A program made the translations under genes and the position numbers. From Aradus depressus (taxonomy: Eukaryota; Arthropoda; Insecta; Hemiptera; Aradidae), in contig OY759224.1 of the NCBI GenBank assembly GCA_963662175.1, positions 32,931,489 to 32,995,488 of the forward strand: 64,000 nucleotides of DNA, in the 5' to 3' direction. Within the stretch, counting starts at the first letter, position 1, and each line of letters opens with the position of its first letter. Positions 1 through 10,342 of the stretch are shown one piece after another. The notes beneath the pieces are model-generated. The model had not been told where the DNA came from. It saw only the letters and a list, made by a program, of their open reading frames with translations, and searched no databases.

Positions 1-40
1 AGTTTTTAACATTCAATACGTAGCTGTGGAAGTAAAGTAA
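1..40 (+). repeat. HP repeat, 3' end
   Basis: The stretch ends in TACGTAGCTGTGGAAGTAAA, the 3' terminus of the dispersed HP family described at 17829-18136. Confidence 0.5.
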
Positions 41-176
41 TGCAGTTATTTTACCAATTTAATTGTTTATTTTCATTATTATTGCGTACGGTTTTATCAA
101 AAGTTAATTTTATTTTTATGCAATTACTTTCTAAATGTGCTACTGAGCGGCTTCTATTAAAAATGTGTATTTCAAG

Positions 177-345
177 ATAACTTATAAAACAGTTAGTACA
201 TAAACAATTAATAGATCTTAGAGTCTCACACTCTAATGATCAGTAATAACAATAAAACAAACAAATAAAAAGGAATAAGTAAATAATTAATAATAAATTA
301 GTATAAAAATAATAATACTAATAAATGCAATATATACAGTTTTTA
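177..345 (-). repeat. AT-rich retroelement-tail repeat, degenerate
   Basis: Resembles the AT-rich body of the TTA-tailed repeat at 52233-52640, read on the minus strand (shared AGTAATAACAA and nearby blocks). Too diverged to set ends. An (AT)n tract follows at 376-397. Confidence 0.4.
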
Positions 346-401
346 ATTATATTTGGATATATATTACTGTTATAAAATATATATATATATATATATAACT
401 G

Positions 402-742
402 GAGGGCGCCGGTAGCTCAGTGGTATGCATGCTTGCCTTCTAAGCTCAAGATCGTGGGATCGAAACCCGACAGAGGCCCTTAGTTTATTTTATCTGGGAA
501 GTAAAATAAACTTAAGCACGCCGTCCTTCGGATAGGACGTTAAGCGATGGTCCCGAGCCTGTACGATGTCAGGTACTCGTTAAAGACCCCTACCCTAGGT
601 GAATAAAAATTTAGGTTAGGCAAAATTTAGGACTCCCACAGTAGAGTTGGGCTCATGTCCACCAGAGTTACAAAAGTGCCCTCTGGTAATAGGCTATGTG
701 TCCTCGTAGTTAAAGCCCGGACATGAGTCATAAAACCTAACC
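402..742 (+). repeat. tRNA-derived SINE, full length
   Basis: Starts GAGGGCGCC. The tRNA-like head has an A box (GGTAGCTCAGTGGT) and a B-box-like GGATCGAAACC, so it would use an internal pol III promoter. A conserved core follows (CCTTCGGATAGGACGTTAAG), and the 3' end is CCTAACC. A 10-bp target duplication TATATAACTG lies at 392-401 and 743-752, which fixes both ends. Such SINEs encode no protein and move using a LINE reverse transcriptase. Confidence 0.92.
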
Positions 743-875
743 TATATAACTGCTTTTTTAAATTTTCCAAAAATGTCCTTTCCTGTTCCCACGTCACTGC
801 CTCAAGTCACAATGTGTGCAATATAGGAAAAAATAAAATAAAATAGATTGTTAATAACAATAATGATAAAACAAA

Positions 876-1090
876 TCGTCAATGATTCACCGGCAATGTA
901 CTTCCCCAGAAAAATTACCTAATTATTATTACCTTTTCGCTTATCAAAACCAGTCGACCGTTTGCGCTAATATTCAACTTTTGACTTACATAGGGGGCTC
1001 CTGGAACCTCGTAATAAATTTTGTGTCGATACATTCATTACATCATCAGTTATTAGCTTTTTTGAATTTAGGTCCCCGATTCGGTGTTAA
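876..1090 (+). repeat. HP repeat, 5' part
   Basis: Begins with the family head GATTCACCGGCAATGTACTT and continues through CCAGTCGACCGTTTGCGCTA and GTGTCGATACATTCATTACA. The 3' half is missing. Confidence 0.75.
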
Positions 1091-1179
1091 TTCGAACTAC
1101 ATAACCACGAATATAAAACGCTCGATCTGCCCTCTCGTGCCAATATTTTGAAACAAAAATTTTCTGTTTAATTATAATT

Positions 1180-1640
1180 ATCTGTACTCTAATCAGTTTA
1201 CAAAAGAAAGTCACAAAGAAGTTAGGTCTTTGAACTTATAAGTTCAATGAAAAGTTGAAGTTGGGTAGTTGGGCCTCTTAGAAAAGGCATTAATTCTCAA
1301 AAATTTGGAAAATTGTCTCTATCAGGACCGAACTTGGCCATTATCGAGTTGAGGCCAATTTACTCCCCCAAAGTTGAGGCAACTTTGCCTCTCAAGTGAC
1401 CATTTTCACAATTATTTCAACATTATTTTCATATTAAGTTTCGGGCCCACCAAAATATTATACTTTTAGATAGGAAAAAAAACAGGGCTTTTATTCCACG
1501 TAATTATTCCAGGACGATTAAAAAATTGTAAGAACCAGAAATGACACCAATTTTCCAGATTTGAATTTATTTTTTATTTTACTTTACAATCTGTACAAAC
1601 CATACTATAAGTAGAAATGAAGACGAGATACAATTTTATT
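1180..1640. other. No recognised feature
   Basis: Contains short tandem echoes of AAGTTGAGG (about 1335-1385), but no ORF, transposon end or repeat that I can place. Confidence 0.5.
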
Positions 1641-1650
1641 TAGTTATTGT

Positions 1651-1715
1651 GACTCATGCCTGCCTGGGCTTTAACTACGAGGTTATATCGCCTTCTACCA
1701 GAGCCCGACTTTACT
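1651..1715 (-). repeat. SINE 3'-end fragment
   Basis: Minus-strand copy of the SINE tail region: GACTCATGCCTG, then GGGCTTTAACTACGAGGT, then CTACCAGAGC. Head and core are absent. Confidence 0.75.
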
Positions 1716-1744
1716 GTTCAGATACATACATTGACAGTCACTTT

Positions 1745-1850
1745 TTTTTTTTTCACATTGTAGCTCGAAATACATGAAATTCAGTTAAAAACTCAGCATC
1801 GAAATTTTGATCGAAGGCATAACTTCCCCAGAAGTGAGACGATATTTCTC
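1745..1850 (+). repeat. HP repeat, 3' part
   Basis: Carries CATGAAATTCAGTTAAAAAC, CAGCATCGAAATTTT and CATAACTTCCCC, the terminal third of the family. Confidence 0.65.
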
Positions 1851-2312
1851 ATAGATTGAATGAACTAATTGTTAAAGAAGTCCGAAATAGTTTACTGATT
1901 GGTCCGCCCACCAGCCAATCATAATTTTGAAATCCATCTCTGATTGGTATCCCTCGACCGTGGCGCCCTCAGTTCACATTTCAACATCCCAGAGAAGTTT
2001 AAGAAACGCAATGGGAAGACAATGTCCCCTATACTTCGTAAAGTTTGGAAGTTAACAATTGTACCTTTTAAGCAACTATGACAATGACAACTCAAAGAAA
2101 ACCGTGATTCTCTTTCAGAGGTCTCTTGGCCGCTTCCCCTGGATCATCAAATTTAGGAAATTTACTACAAACGAATGAAGTTATGTTTCTTCCAAATTTA
2201 TGGTCTTCCAATTTTATACATTTCTCAGAGTCCCCCATACACCATTTTTTTAAAAAGTATTTTAACTTAGCACTCTGCAAAAATAACAATAATAATAGAA
2301 GATGAATGAAGA

Positions 2313-2545
2313 GCGTATTACTGAGAGGTTAGCGTGCTTGTCTATAGTTCGCTCTAAACAGAGATCAAAAATCCTAAGTACGCCATACTTAAGACGTTAA
2401 GCGATTTTGCCGGCCTTGTGCGAAAAATCCTCGTTAAAGACTCTAATTAAAGGTGAGTTGAGGAAATTTAACTCGCAAAGTATGTCGACTAAAACGACTA
2501 AAGAGCACTCTGGTAGTAGGCAACATGACCTCATGTCTATCAAAA
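2313..2545 (+). repeat. Old, diverged SINE copy
   Basis: Recognisable by GTTAGCGTGCTTG, TACGCCATACTTAAGACGTT, CTCGTTAAAGACTC and GAGCACTCTGGTAGTAGGC in the normal order. Strong divergence makes this one of the older copies. Confidence 0.65.
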
Positions 2546-2873
2546 ATAAACAAATCATAAAAGAGTAATTAACGCTGGAATGGCCCGGTGTGGTCTGATG
2601 GACCCCAGCCGCACTTTGAAGTTAGTTTACATGTTGAATACTGCAGGCCGTGCGCCTCTTGCTTCCTCCTATATCACCCCCCACCACTGCTTCTGAGGTT
2701 ACAGTCTCTCAGTTTATTATGTTCACGGTTTTCGTGCCAATAAGTAGTGTCAGTTGGGGTCCGTCAGACCCCACCGGGGAGTTATCGACCAGGGTTTTTC
2801 ACTTTATTTGAGTTTCGTGAAGTGTCGTTTCTTGTCAGTTTTTTATTTGTTGCTTTATTTTTCTGCGCTCAAA

Positions 2874-3053
2874 ATGTCTAAAAGACGTAAATTGAGTGAA
2901 GAAGATATTAAAGATGTTTTGGTTGAGATGGAAGAAGATGATGAGTACTTTGGAGGACAAGCTTCTGATACTGAAGATCATACAAGTGCCACTTCATGTT
3001 CTTCAATATGTGATGCATCTACCTCACAAGTAGTGACCATTTTGGGAAAGTAA
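2874..3053 (+). pseudogene. piggyBac transposase N-terminus
   Basis: Reading from the ATG at 2874 gives about 59 residues starting MSKRRKLSEEDIKDVLVEME, followed by an acidic stretch (EEDDEYFGGQASDTED). A basic start followed by a helical acidic leader is typical of PGBD-type transposase N-termini. The frame is open upstream to 2754, but the 2874 start fits the family better. The reading stops at TAA (3051-3053), just before the Cys-rich tail, which lies in the same frame. The whole catalytic domain (about 400-500 residues in full transposases) is missing. Function as a transposase is excluded; whether the short peptide is made is unknown. Confidence 0.75.
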
Positions 3054-3150
3054 GTTCGATGTTGCTTCTGCGACCGAAAAGAAAACAAGAAAACTATATA
3101 TTTATGCTCAACCTGCCAGAGAGCCATGTGTTTTGATCATAGATCATAGA
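3054..3150 (+). pseudogene. piggyBac C-terminal Cys-rich domain
   Basis: In the same frame as the N-terminal fragment and separated from it by a single stop, the sequence reads VRCCFCDRKENKKTIYLCST followed by CQRAMCFDH and a stop. The C-x2-C, C-x2-C, C-x2-H spacing is the cross-brace zinc domain that piggyBac transposases use to bind their terminal repeats. Keeping both protein ends but not the core is what a single internal deletion would leave. Confidence 0.75.
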
Positions 3151-3531
3151 AGTGCTGTGAATGTTGAGCAATTTCATTTTACCATTACACATTAATTCAT
3201 TCATGTTAAGTATTCACATGTTGTTTCATGTTATTTTATATGAAAAACATTCGAATTTTGTGAATTTTCTTGCAAACTTGAGCTTTGTTTACTCATTCTT
3301 CCTACATTTTTTTCCTTTAAAGTTTGTTATTCATTATTATTCATCCATCCTCTGTATAAAAAAAAAACTGATTTAAGTTTTAGTTATTTGAATTTTTTGT
3401 CATTGTTTCCTTCAATCCTTTCACTCAATTTAGTGAAATTCAATGTTGGGGTCTGACAGACCCCACACGGGAGTTATGTGATGTGTTTTAGACCGGGGCA
3501 TTCTAGGGTTAAATGTAAAAATAAGAAAAAA

Positions 3532-3935
3532 CTGTGAATCACTGGCAATGTACTTCCCCAGATCGAATTAATCAATTAATTTTTCGTTCCTCTTCCAAAA
3601 ACAGTCGACCGTTTGAGCTAAAACTCAATATTTAACTTACATAGTGGCTTCTAAAATCCACATACTAAATATTGTGTCGATGAATTCATTACTTCGGATG
3701 ATTTCGCTGAAACTTAACAGGATTGTTTTCATGGGCTTTTAACTTTAAAAATGAAATTTTATGTCGATACATTCATCATACTGACAGTTTTTCGGTTTTT
3801 AAGTTGAGCTGCCCTCTGATTTTCCTCTTTGGTCAATTCCGCTGAAAATTAGTAAGTGTCGTCCATACGTTTTGAATGTAGACATGAAATTTTATATCGA
3901 TACTCGTACATTCATTACAACAGCATTTGTTAGAG
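3532..3935 (+). repeat. HP repeat with two internal modules
   Basis: Head GTGAATCACTGGCAATGTAC, then GTCGACCGTTTGAGCTA, and the GTCGATACATTCAT module two to three times (about 3675, 3765 and 3895). It lacks the 3' hairpin. Confidence 0.75.
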
Positions 3936-4105
3936 ATTTCGTGCTATACTAACCACTTTTGCGCAGTTCACTCTCCCTGCACTTCCGACTTATCAAATTC
4001 ATTTCATACTGGCATTATTGGGTATGAAAGTAATGTGATGGCGTCAGCGCTATTCTCTGAAGACTTTTTGATTGTCATAAATATAAGCGGTATCTTGTCA
4101 AATGT
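3936..4105 (+). repeat. Dispersed repeat X
   Basis: Shares TTTCATACTGGCATTAT and a GGCGTCAGCG or GGCATCAGTA block with 47850-48000 and 51030-51190. Identity unknown. Confidence 0.5.
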
Positions 4106-4159
4106 ACTTAGGCCCCGAAATAAAGTTGTCTCTTGAAAAAGTACATATGACATCTAAAT

Positions 4160-4400
4160 TTCAAATTTCAAGTTCATAACTGCAATTATTTCTGAGTTTG
4201 AGTGCTCACAATTATCCAATCACATACCACAAACAGATGGTCATAACGGAAATGGTCAAAACATGTTCAGGAGACTTTCATTCTGTTGAAAACTCGTTCT
4301 CGGATTTTCACAAGAATACAACACTTCCCCATACCAAAAGGTATAAGAAAGTAATAATTAATAAATATTATAGCAACAATGGTCGACTAGACAGAAAGTA
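4160..4400 (+). repeat. Dispersed repeat Y
   Basis: GAAAACTCGTTCTCGGATTT, CAACACTTCCCCATACC and AAGAAAGTAATAATTAA recur inverted at 38400-38575, and a diverged copy lies at 47560-47680. No coding capacity recognised. Confidence 0.6.
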
Positions 4401-4404
4401 AGTC

Positions 4405-4600
4405 CAAAAAATGTCATAACAATGGCCGGTAAAACAGAGAGGAAGCCCCCAAAAATGTAGTAACAACAATGGCCGGTAGAACTGAAAAGAGGCCCAAAAA
4501 TGTTATAACAATGGCCGGTAAAACAGAAAGGAAGCCCCCAAAAAATGTAGTAAAAACAATGGCCGGTAGAACAGAAATGAGGCCCCAAAAAAGGCGAAGA
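4405..4600 (+). repeat. Minisatellite, AACAATGGCCGGTA unit
   Basis: AACAATGGCCGGTARAACAG starts near 4418, 4467, 4508 and 4556, alternating two spacer types (GAAGCCCCCAAAAA and GAGGCCCMAAAA). This suggests a dimeric unit of about 90 bp. One monomer is present in repeat Y at 38405. Confidence 0.75.
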
Positions 4601-4619
4601 AGGTTGAACTTTGAAATTG

Positions 4620-5540
4620 GAAAAAAGAACTAATCATGGCTTTCTCCAGGATACTTGATTTCCAGGTTCTTTTCATTAAGTTGCTGGAAGTAAGAAAACT
4701 CACCGAATTTTTTTCCTCATTTACTTTTCTTTTTGTGTAAAAAAAACTTTTAAAGGATGATTCTGGGTAAATTTCTAAAACCTTACGACTAATAAGAAAT
4801 TTTTATAAAAACTTAAGATGGAAACTACCTTTCTTCTTTTTATTTTGCTAAATATTAATAAAAAAAAATGGTAATTTGTTGGTTAATGATTTCAGTTTTT
4901 ACTTTCTTGTAATAATGGTATAAGGAATTATTTTACACGTTTCAACAGTCCCTTGAATACGTTTTGTCAATTTCCGCGATGATGTCTCTCTGTGTGCCTG
5001 TGAGTCGGTGTGCCTGTGAGTCTGTGTGCCTGTCTGTCTGTTTGTGTCCCTGTCTGTCTGTTTGTGTGCCTGTGGTTGGAACTTTGTGAGCGCTCTAACT
5101 CACAAAAGATTCTAACTATGAACCTAAAATTTGATATAATGACGTCACATGTGCTAACTTAGATTGGTCCTAATCGGACGAAAATTAGGACTACTTTATT
5201 TTGGGGCTTCAGTATATTTTACGCGTATATTAAGACCTAGTCAAAAATCTCTTATTTAAAAGTTGTACAGAAAAATGAAGAGAAAATTTTATATTCTATA
5301 CACTTTTTCATTGGTGGCCCGGTTTATGAGATAAATGCCGAAAGCCATCCAAAAATGTTATTTATTAACAAATAACAATAAGATGAATAGGAAATAACTT
5401 ATGAAATTATTGATAATAAAAATATTTAAAAAAATAATAATTACAATAAAACTTATTGGATATCAGTGGTTGGGTCTCTGAAAATAAAATAAAAATGATA
5501 GCAATTTATGAATTAATGCGCTTATGTATGAATCACAAAT
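4620..5540. other. AT-rich spacer with TGTC microsatellite
   Basis: Contains a TGTGTGCCTGTCTGTCTG-type simple repeat (about 4985-5075). No gene or transposon end recognised. Confidence 0.5.
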
Positions 5541-5561
5541 TTTATATTTTTTTTTGATGCC

Positions 5562-5760
5562 AAGAAAATAAAAAATAACTGCCAATGTAATAAATATACC
5601 GCCATGAAATTTTATAAGAGGGTTGACAAGTCGCAGAGTACAACAGCTGTTGATTATTAGCTAAATTGGCCGAAGGAGAAAAACGTTGAAAACTTAATTG
5701 ATTATTCGAAATAATTCGAGCTGAGGAAGTACATAGTCTACGATTCACCGTTTTTGTTTT
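5562..5760 (-). repeat. HP repeat, 5' part
   Basis: Minus-strand head: GGAAGTACAT and ACGATTCACCG at the right end, preceded by TTAATTGATTATTCG. Confidence 0.65.
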
Positions 5761-6054
5761 TTTATATTTTTTATTATCATAGAAACAGAATATTTAAAAA
5801 TATAATAAAGTAAATCATATTTAAGAGAGGAAAAAAAACAAGAGAAAAACCACCCTTGATGGTAAATTACTGGGGAAAGTGTGAAGCGGCAAGCCCGCAA
5901 TACATGAATCACGTGCTTACTGCCGAGCTGTGTTTACACAGGGGTATAATAAGAACCAGGGGGCAGCCCGTTTTATGTACCGTACATGTCTTCACCTATT
6001 TTCCAAGTAAAAATAGAGTTATGGGATCACCTTGTTGTCTGTATGTCTGGCTTT

Positions 6055-6165
6055 ACCGCCCCAGCTATACATAGTATAGAAAGTTGTGCAATCGGTACAA
6101 ATTTCTATGTTAAGTTTTTAAAGGAATTTTTTGTTTATCTGACCTCTGAATCCAAAAATAAAAAT
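6055..6165 (-). repeat. HP repeat, 3' part
   Basis: Starts with the terminal hairpin CCAGCTATACATAGTATAG, followed by AATCGGTACAAATTTC, in reverse orientation. Confidence 0.65.
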
Positions 6166-6700
6166 CATAATATTTATTTCCGTTAAACCATAAAATGGTA
6201 TTAGGGTACGTTATAATCATGTATACATTGAGATAGATAATAAATTAGATACATAAACAGCTATTTTGATTATTAATAACAATATTATTTTAAAAAATAA
6301 AATGAAATAAATAAATACATAGAAGTGTGAGGAAATAAAGTGTATTTATTAAGACAATTTAATTTTATGTATGTGACTTTGAACACGAACCCTAAATAGA
6401 TATGATATGATTTTATTTTTAAGGGCAAAAAACTGCACGGTTATCATCGCCCTTCAAATGTTGTTATAAAGATCGGATAAAGAAAAGGCCAAAAACGAGA
6501 CCGAGGGCACCAAACAGGCGCGACCCAAACCTGGCCAGGGGGCAAGGAACAGCACCCCAAGGTCACTCTTTGCAAAGAGTGCTAACGCAGTGAGACAGCA
6601 AGGGTTGCTATAGATGGACAGATAAACTTTTATTTCACTAAAAAATACAAACTTTATGCCAATATATTTCGTTAAAAAATACATATTATTATAGTTATAT
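6166..6700 (-). repeat. Retroelement-like repeat with AATAAA end
   Basis: On the minus strand the 3' end is GGTTTAACGGAAATAAATAT, the same terminus as the TTA-tailed repeats at 34470-34900 and 52233-52640. Upstream lies a GC-richer block (6440-6640, with CTTTGCAAAGAGTG) absent from the other copies. Probably a retroelement 3' region; class not determined. Confidence 0.5.
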
Positions 6701-7126
6701 TCTTATATTCTTTTCGAATATAAGAAATAATAATAATTAGTTAATAAAACAGTAAATATTAAATGTATCATTAAGAGAGAAAATAAAATAATAATAACAG
6801 GTGAGTAATAAGAATAGTGAGTAAATAAATAAAGACAAGCTCTTTAATAAAAAGAGAAAGAAATTGTGGAACTAATTAGAAAAAAAAACTAAATCAAAAT
6901 TATATAAAAGAAAATGAGATCTTAGAAATGAGAAAATTGTAAAATTAAAGTAGCCGAAGCACAAAAATAAAAAAAATGAAAAGAAAACTTTAAGTAAAAA
7001 AAGGTTTTCCAGCTAGATAATTAGATAAAATCTTATCTGTCATAATTTTCCAAAACTAAAACACAATAAATTTGCTAGAATAATTACATAATTTGTCTTG
7101 GGAGCTTAATTTTTTATCAATTCATT
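6700..7126. other. AT-rich spacer
   Basis: Very AT-rich, purine-biased sequence with no ORF or repeat end visible. Confidence 0.5.
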
Positions 7127-7467
7127 ATATCGCACCCCCAGTTCAAGACTATCGTAACTCAAAAAAGCTAGTTTGTAGGAAAACAAGATTTAAGATTTTT
7201 ATTTCTTCTCCCTTTTTCTATATCTCTATTTTTCTCTTCACGTAATGTCACCGATAGTCTTGCTCTTCATTCATGTGATACATAAATTCAAGACTAGCGT
7301 AAGTCAAAATCCGATACTATTGCACTAAACAATTTAAGAGAAATTTATTAATGTAATACTATTTTTTGTAAATAATAATACTGAAATATTACATTTTAAG
7401 TTGCAATACTATAGCACCGAATGAATTTTTTTGAGTTACGATAGTCTCGAACTGGGGGGTGCGATAT
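7127..7467. mobile_element. MITE with about 40-bp terminal inverted repeats
   Basis: Left end ATATCGCACCCCCAGTTC then RAGACTATCGTAACTC. The right end is its inverse (GAGTTACGATAGTCTC, then GGGGGGTGCGATAT). The interior is noncoding and contains another GACTAGCGTAAGTC echo near 7291. The target duplication is ambiguous because the ends run into AT. A lone related end (TATATCGCACTCCAC) occurs near 7697. Superfamily unassigned. Confidence 0.8.
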
Positions 7468-7739
7468 GTACTTTAATAATTCTTTAACAAATCTTCATAT
7501 TTTATGAGTAATAAACTAAATAACAATTTTTTTGATTTATAAATTTATAGTGAAAAATAAAAATAGATCTTTTTATCATCTACTTTATCGAAAATCTGTG
7601 CAATTGATTCTGAGCCTCTTTTGGTCGATTCATAAGATATTTTATTACGTATCTATGAAATGAGCTCTAAATAGACTTAGTGTTGTCTAGCACTGACTAT
7701 ATCGCACTCCACATCTTGGCCTTACAATCATTTGTACAA

Positions 7740-7935
7740 AGATAGATATAATATAATATTATAGCTTCTATAATATATTAAACATATATCCAATAACTAT
7801 CAAATTATTGTTATTAATTCCATAGTCAATCAAATCAAATATCAAACTATTATTATCAATTCCATAATATATTAAACATTAATCCAATCAACAATGTAAT
7901 TATTATTATTATTACATATAGAAGAGATATAAGAA
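7740..7935. repeat. AT-rich tandem duplication
   Basis: AATATATTAAACAT-ATCCAAT and CAAACTATTATTATCAATTCC blocks occur twice in tandem with a unit of roughly 60 bp. Confidence 0.5.
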
Positions 7936-8011
7936 AGTATTGAAAAGTTTATAAACAAAGAGTAAAAAATGAAGCAAAAATGAGATAATAAAATGTTAAA
8001 AATATTGTGTT

Positions 8012-8312
8012 GAATCACCGGCAATGTATTTCCCGAGCACGAATAAATGAACTATTTTCGCTCTCCCGCCAAAACCAAACGACCCTTTTGGCTAAAAATC
8101 AATAGTTAACTAAGACAAAGGACTTCTACATCCTCATACTTAAGGACATTCATTCTATCCGGAGGTATCGAATGAGCAGACACACACATACACTTTTTTT
8201 TCCATTTTTGCAATGTGTAGGTCGGAAAATATAAAATTCCGTTAAAATTCAGCATTTCTGACCGATTATATAACTTCCCCTATATTCGTATAGCTGGTTG
8301 TCTTTAGAGAGC
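8012..8312 (+). repeat. HP repeat, near complete short form
   Basis: Both ends are present: GAATCACCGGCAATGTATTT at the head, and CCGATTATATAACTTCCCC with CTATATTCGTATAG at the tail. Only one partial internal module. Confidence 0.8.
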
Positions 8313-8339
8313 TATGGATAGATTATATCGATACATTCT

Positions 8340-9123
8340 GTGGTAAAAAAGGAGATTTAATGAGTTAATTGTTAAACTTAAATAAATTAAAAATAAATAA
8401 TAATTGAATTAAATAATAAATTACCACATTTCCTGTAGACATTTGATAACTGGTCTTCTATTAATTTTGATTTCTACAGTAGTTTTTCGAAATCCCTAAC
8501 CATCCCTATCAAAAGTTCAAGACGTGCAATTTTGAAGAAAGTGCACGTATATTTTAAAAAAATTTCAATTAACAAATTTTTCTTTTGGATTTTTAAAGAG
8601 ATGCCATCTTGTCTTTTAAATTTTGCAAAAATATTAAATCTAATCCAAAGGTTTTCAAATAATTTCACTGGGCCAACAGGGAAAATGAATAGAACAGAAT
8701 TTATGAGAACAAATATTGGGTTTATTTTCTTAATCAACTACATTATAAAATAAATAAAACTAAACATTAAAATAAACAAAAAATCAAAGGAAAAAAATCT
8801 TAAAAACTAAATTTTCTAATTCAATCCTTTTGTTTTATATTTTGGGCCATCCTCTAAAATTAAGTTATATCTTTCTGGGCATGTATCCTGTACATACAAA
8901 CGAACAAAAATACCTTCTTTGCGGATCAACTACACCGTCTATTCACTCCTATTTAGTTCATTGCATCTTAAGTCTAAACACCACTCTTCATGTTCACTCA
9001 TGTGAGGCGCCATTCTCTAAGACCTCGACACTCTACACTCACTAATAAAACAGCTGATGGCCGTGTTTTGTTTTTTACTGGCATTTGTTTTAAATGGAAA
9101 TTTGCTTTCTATATAAAAATAAA
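8340..9123 (+). repeat. Duplicated segment D, copy 1 (left part)
   Basis: Collinear with 25083-25870 (shared GATTTCTACAGTA, GTGCACGTAT, AAAGAGATGCCAT, GGGCCAACAGGGAAAAT, AAACAGCTGATGGCC). The short ORFs across it are not conserved between the two copies, so it looks noncoding. It is interrupted by a SINE at 9124 and resumes at 9475. Confidence 0.8.
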
Positions 9124-9474
9124 GAGGGCGCCGGTAGCTCAGTGGTATGCGTGCTTGACTTCTGAGCTCAAGGTCGTGGGTTCGTAGCCCGACCGAGGCC
9201 CTTAGTTTATTTTATCTGGGAGGTAAAATAAACTTAAGCACGCCGTCCTTCGGATGGGACGTTAAGCGATGGTCCCGAGCCTGTACGATGTCAGGTACTC
9301 GTTAAAGACCCCTACCCTAGATGAATAAAAATTTACGGTAGGCAAAATTTAGGACTCCTATAGTAGAGTCGGGCTCATGTCCACCAGAGTGACGAAAGAG
9401 CGCTCTGGTAGTAGGCGATATGACCTCGTAGTTAAAGCCCGGACATGAGTCATAAAACCTAACCTAACCTAACC
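9124..9474 (+). repeat. SINE, full length, with empty-site proof
   Basis: Complete SINE from GAGGGCGCC to the tail CCTAACCTAACCTAACC. The 12-bp target duplication TATAAAAATAAA lies at 9112-9123 and 9475-9486. The paralogous segment near 25875-25890 has the sequence once, uninterrupted. A box GGTAGCTCAGTGGT and B box GGTTCG are intact, except that the B box reads GGTTCGTAGCC. Confidence 0.95.
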
Positions 9475-9550
9475 TATAAAAATAAATATAACTAGATTTT
9501 TTAATGTTTATAATTTAATCTTTTCAATGTGTGTATTATTTTTATACATC
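9475..9550 (+). repeat. Duplicated segment D, copy 1 (right part)
   Basis: Continues segment D after the SINE (AATGTTTATAATTTAATC, TGTGTGTATTATTTTTATAC) as at 25880-25955. Confidence 0.8.
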
Positions 9551-9670
9551 ACAATTCATTACATCGGCAGTGATTAGCGTTTTTGTGTTAAGCCACACAC
9601 ATACAGACAGACAACAAAGTCTCTACAACTTTGAAGGGGTGCGCCGGTAGCTCAGTGGTAGCAGGTTAGC
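9550..9670 (+). repeat. HP fragment and SINE head fragment
   Basis: HP module CATTACATCGGCAGTGATTA (about 9555-9600) is followed at 9639 by a SINE head of about 25 bp (GCGCCGGTAGCTCAGTGGTA) that breaks off. Confidence 0.6.
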
Positions 9671-10039
9671 CTACTCGATTCATTGCCTTTTGTATCCAGA
9701 AACTATCTAAGGATGACACCTATTAATTTTCAGCCAGATTGTAGATTAATTCGTTCTGAAAGACGGAAGATAAGAAATATCTGCTTAGACAGATATGTAG
9801 GTAGATGTCTTGCCTGCTTCAGACACTGCACTTCCCCTGCACGTATAGCCCACTTCTCCTAAATAACTAATGCTCCGAGGTGTATGATGGAAGAACCCAG
9901 ATACATTTCTCGCCTCTCCTCTCCCTGTTTTTTCCCCTAGTATTCCCCTTTTTTCCGGGAGCTACTCAACGCCATGCATATTGTAAAGGGGTTATCCAGG
10001 GCTGTAGGAGCTTCTCCTCTCCACTTACTTTCGCACATT

Positions 10040-10197
10040 ATGGATTTTGAGGGGTGTTATGTGGCTCTCTGTTTTTCTTATTCCCTACATGTACATAGTA
10101 CAGAGTGAGATATGTAATCGGTAAAAAATTCGAAGTTAAGTTTTTGCCGAAATCTTATCTTTTCTGAACCTCTGATTACAAAAAAAAAAAAATGAGA
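10040..10197 (-). repeat. HP repeat, 3' part
   Basis: GTAATCGGTAAAAAATTCG and GAACCTCTGATTAC are the reverse of the family tail. An earlier module fragment (ACACCTATTAATTTTCAGCC) is at 9716. Confidence 0.6.
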
Positions 10198-10342
10198 ACC
10201 GGCATTCGGATGGGACATTAAGCGAATGTCTCGAGACTGTACGACGTCAGGTACTCATTAAAGACCCCTGGCTCATGTCCACCAGAGCGACGAAAGAACG
10301 CTCTGGTAGTTGGCGATATGACCTCGTAGTTAAAACCCGGAC
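10198..10342 (+). repeat. SINE core and tail, left part, split by hAT
   Basis: Headless SINE starting at the core (CATTCGGATGGGACATTAAG) and running to ACCCGGAC. It is cut by the hAT insertion and resumes at 11065 with GCCCGGACATGAGTCA. Confidence 0.85.

Larger units (their letters stand above)
2573..3508 (+). mobile_element. piggyBac deletion derivative (936 bp)
   Basis: Flanked by TTAA at 2569-2572 and 3509-3512, the obligatory piggyBac target. Terminal inverted repeats are CGCTGGAATGGCCCGGT on the left and, read inward from the right, CCCTAGAATGCCCCGGT. Subterminal copies of GGGGTCYGWCAGACCCC occur on both sides (near 2607, 2757 and 3450). The interior encodes only the two ends of a transposase (next entries), so the catalytic DDD core has been deleted and the element can move only with transposase supplied in trans. 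Confidence 0.9.

Noticed and set aside
3044..3060. Splice donor GTAAGT at the end of the piggyBac N-terminal ORF
   Set aside because: The GTAAGT overlaps the TAA, but the zinc tail follows directly in the same frame, so an internal deletion scar explains the layout without an intron.
8474..8753. Overlapping 73- and 87-codon ORFs in segment D
   Set aside because: Not conserved in the second D copy (25.3-25.6 kb), where frames are broken.
9450..9480. Telomere or interstitial telomere repeat
   Set aside because: Only a few CCTAA units, always at SINE 3' ends; better explained as the SINE tail.
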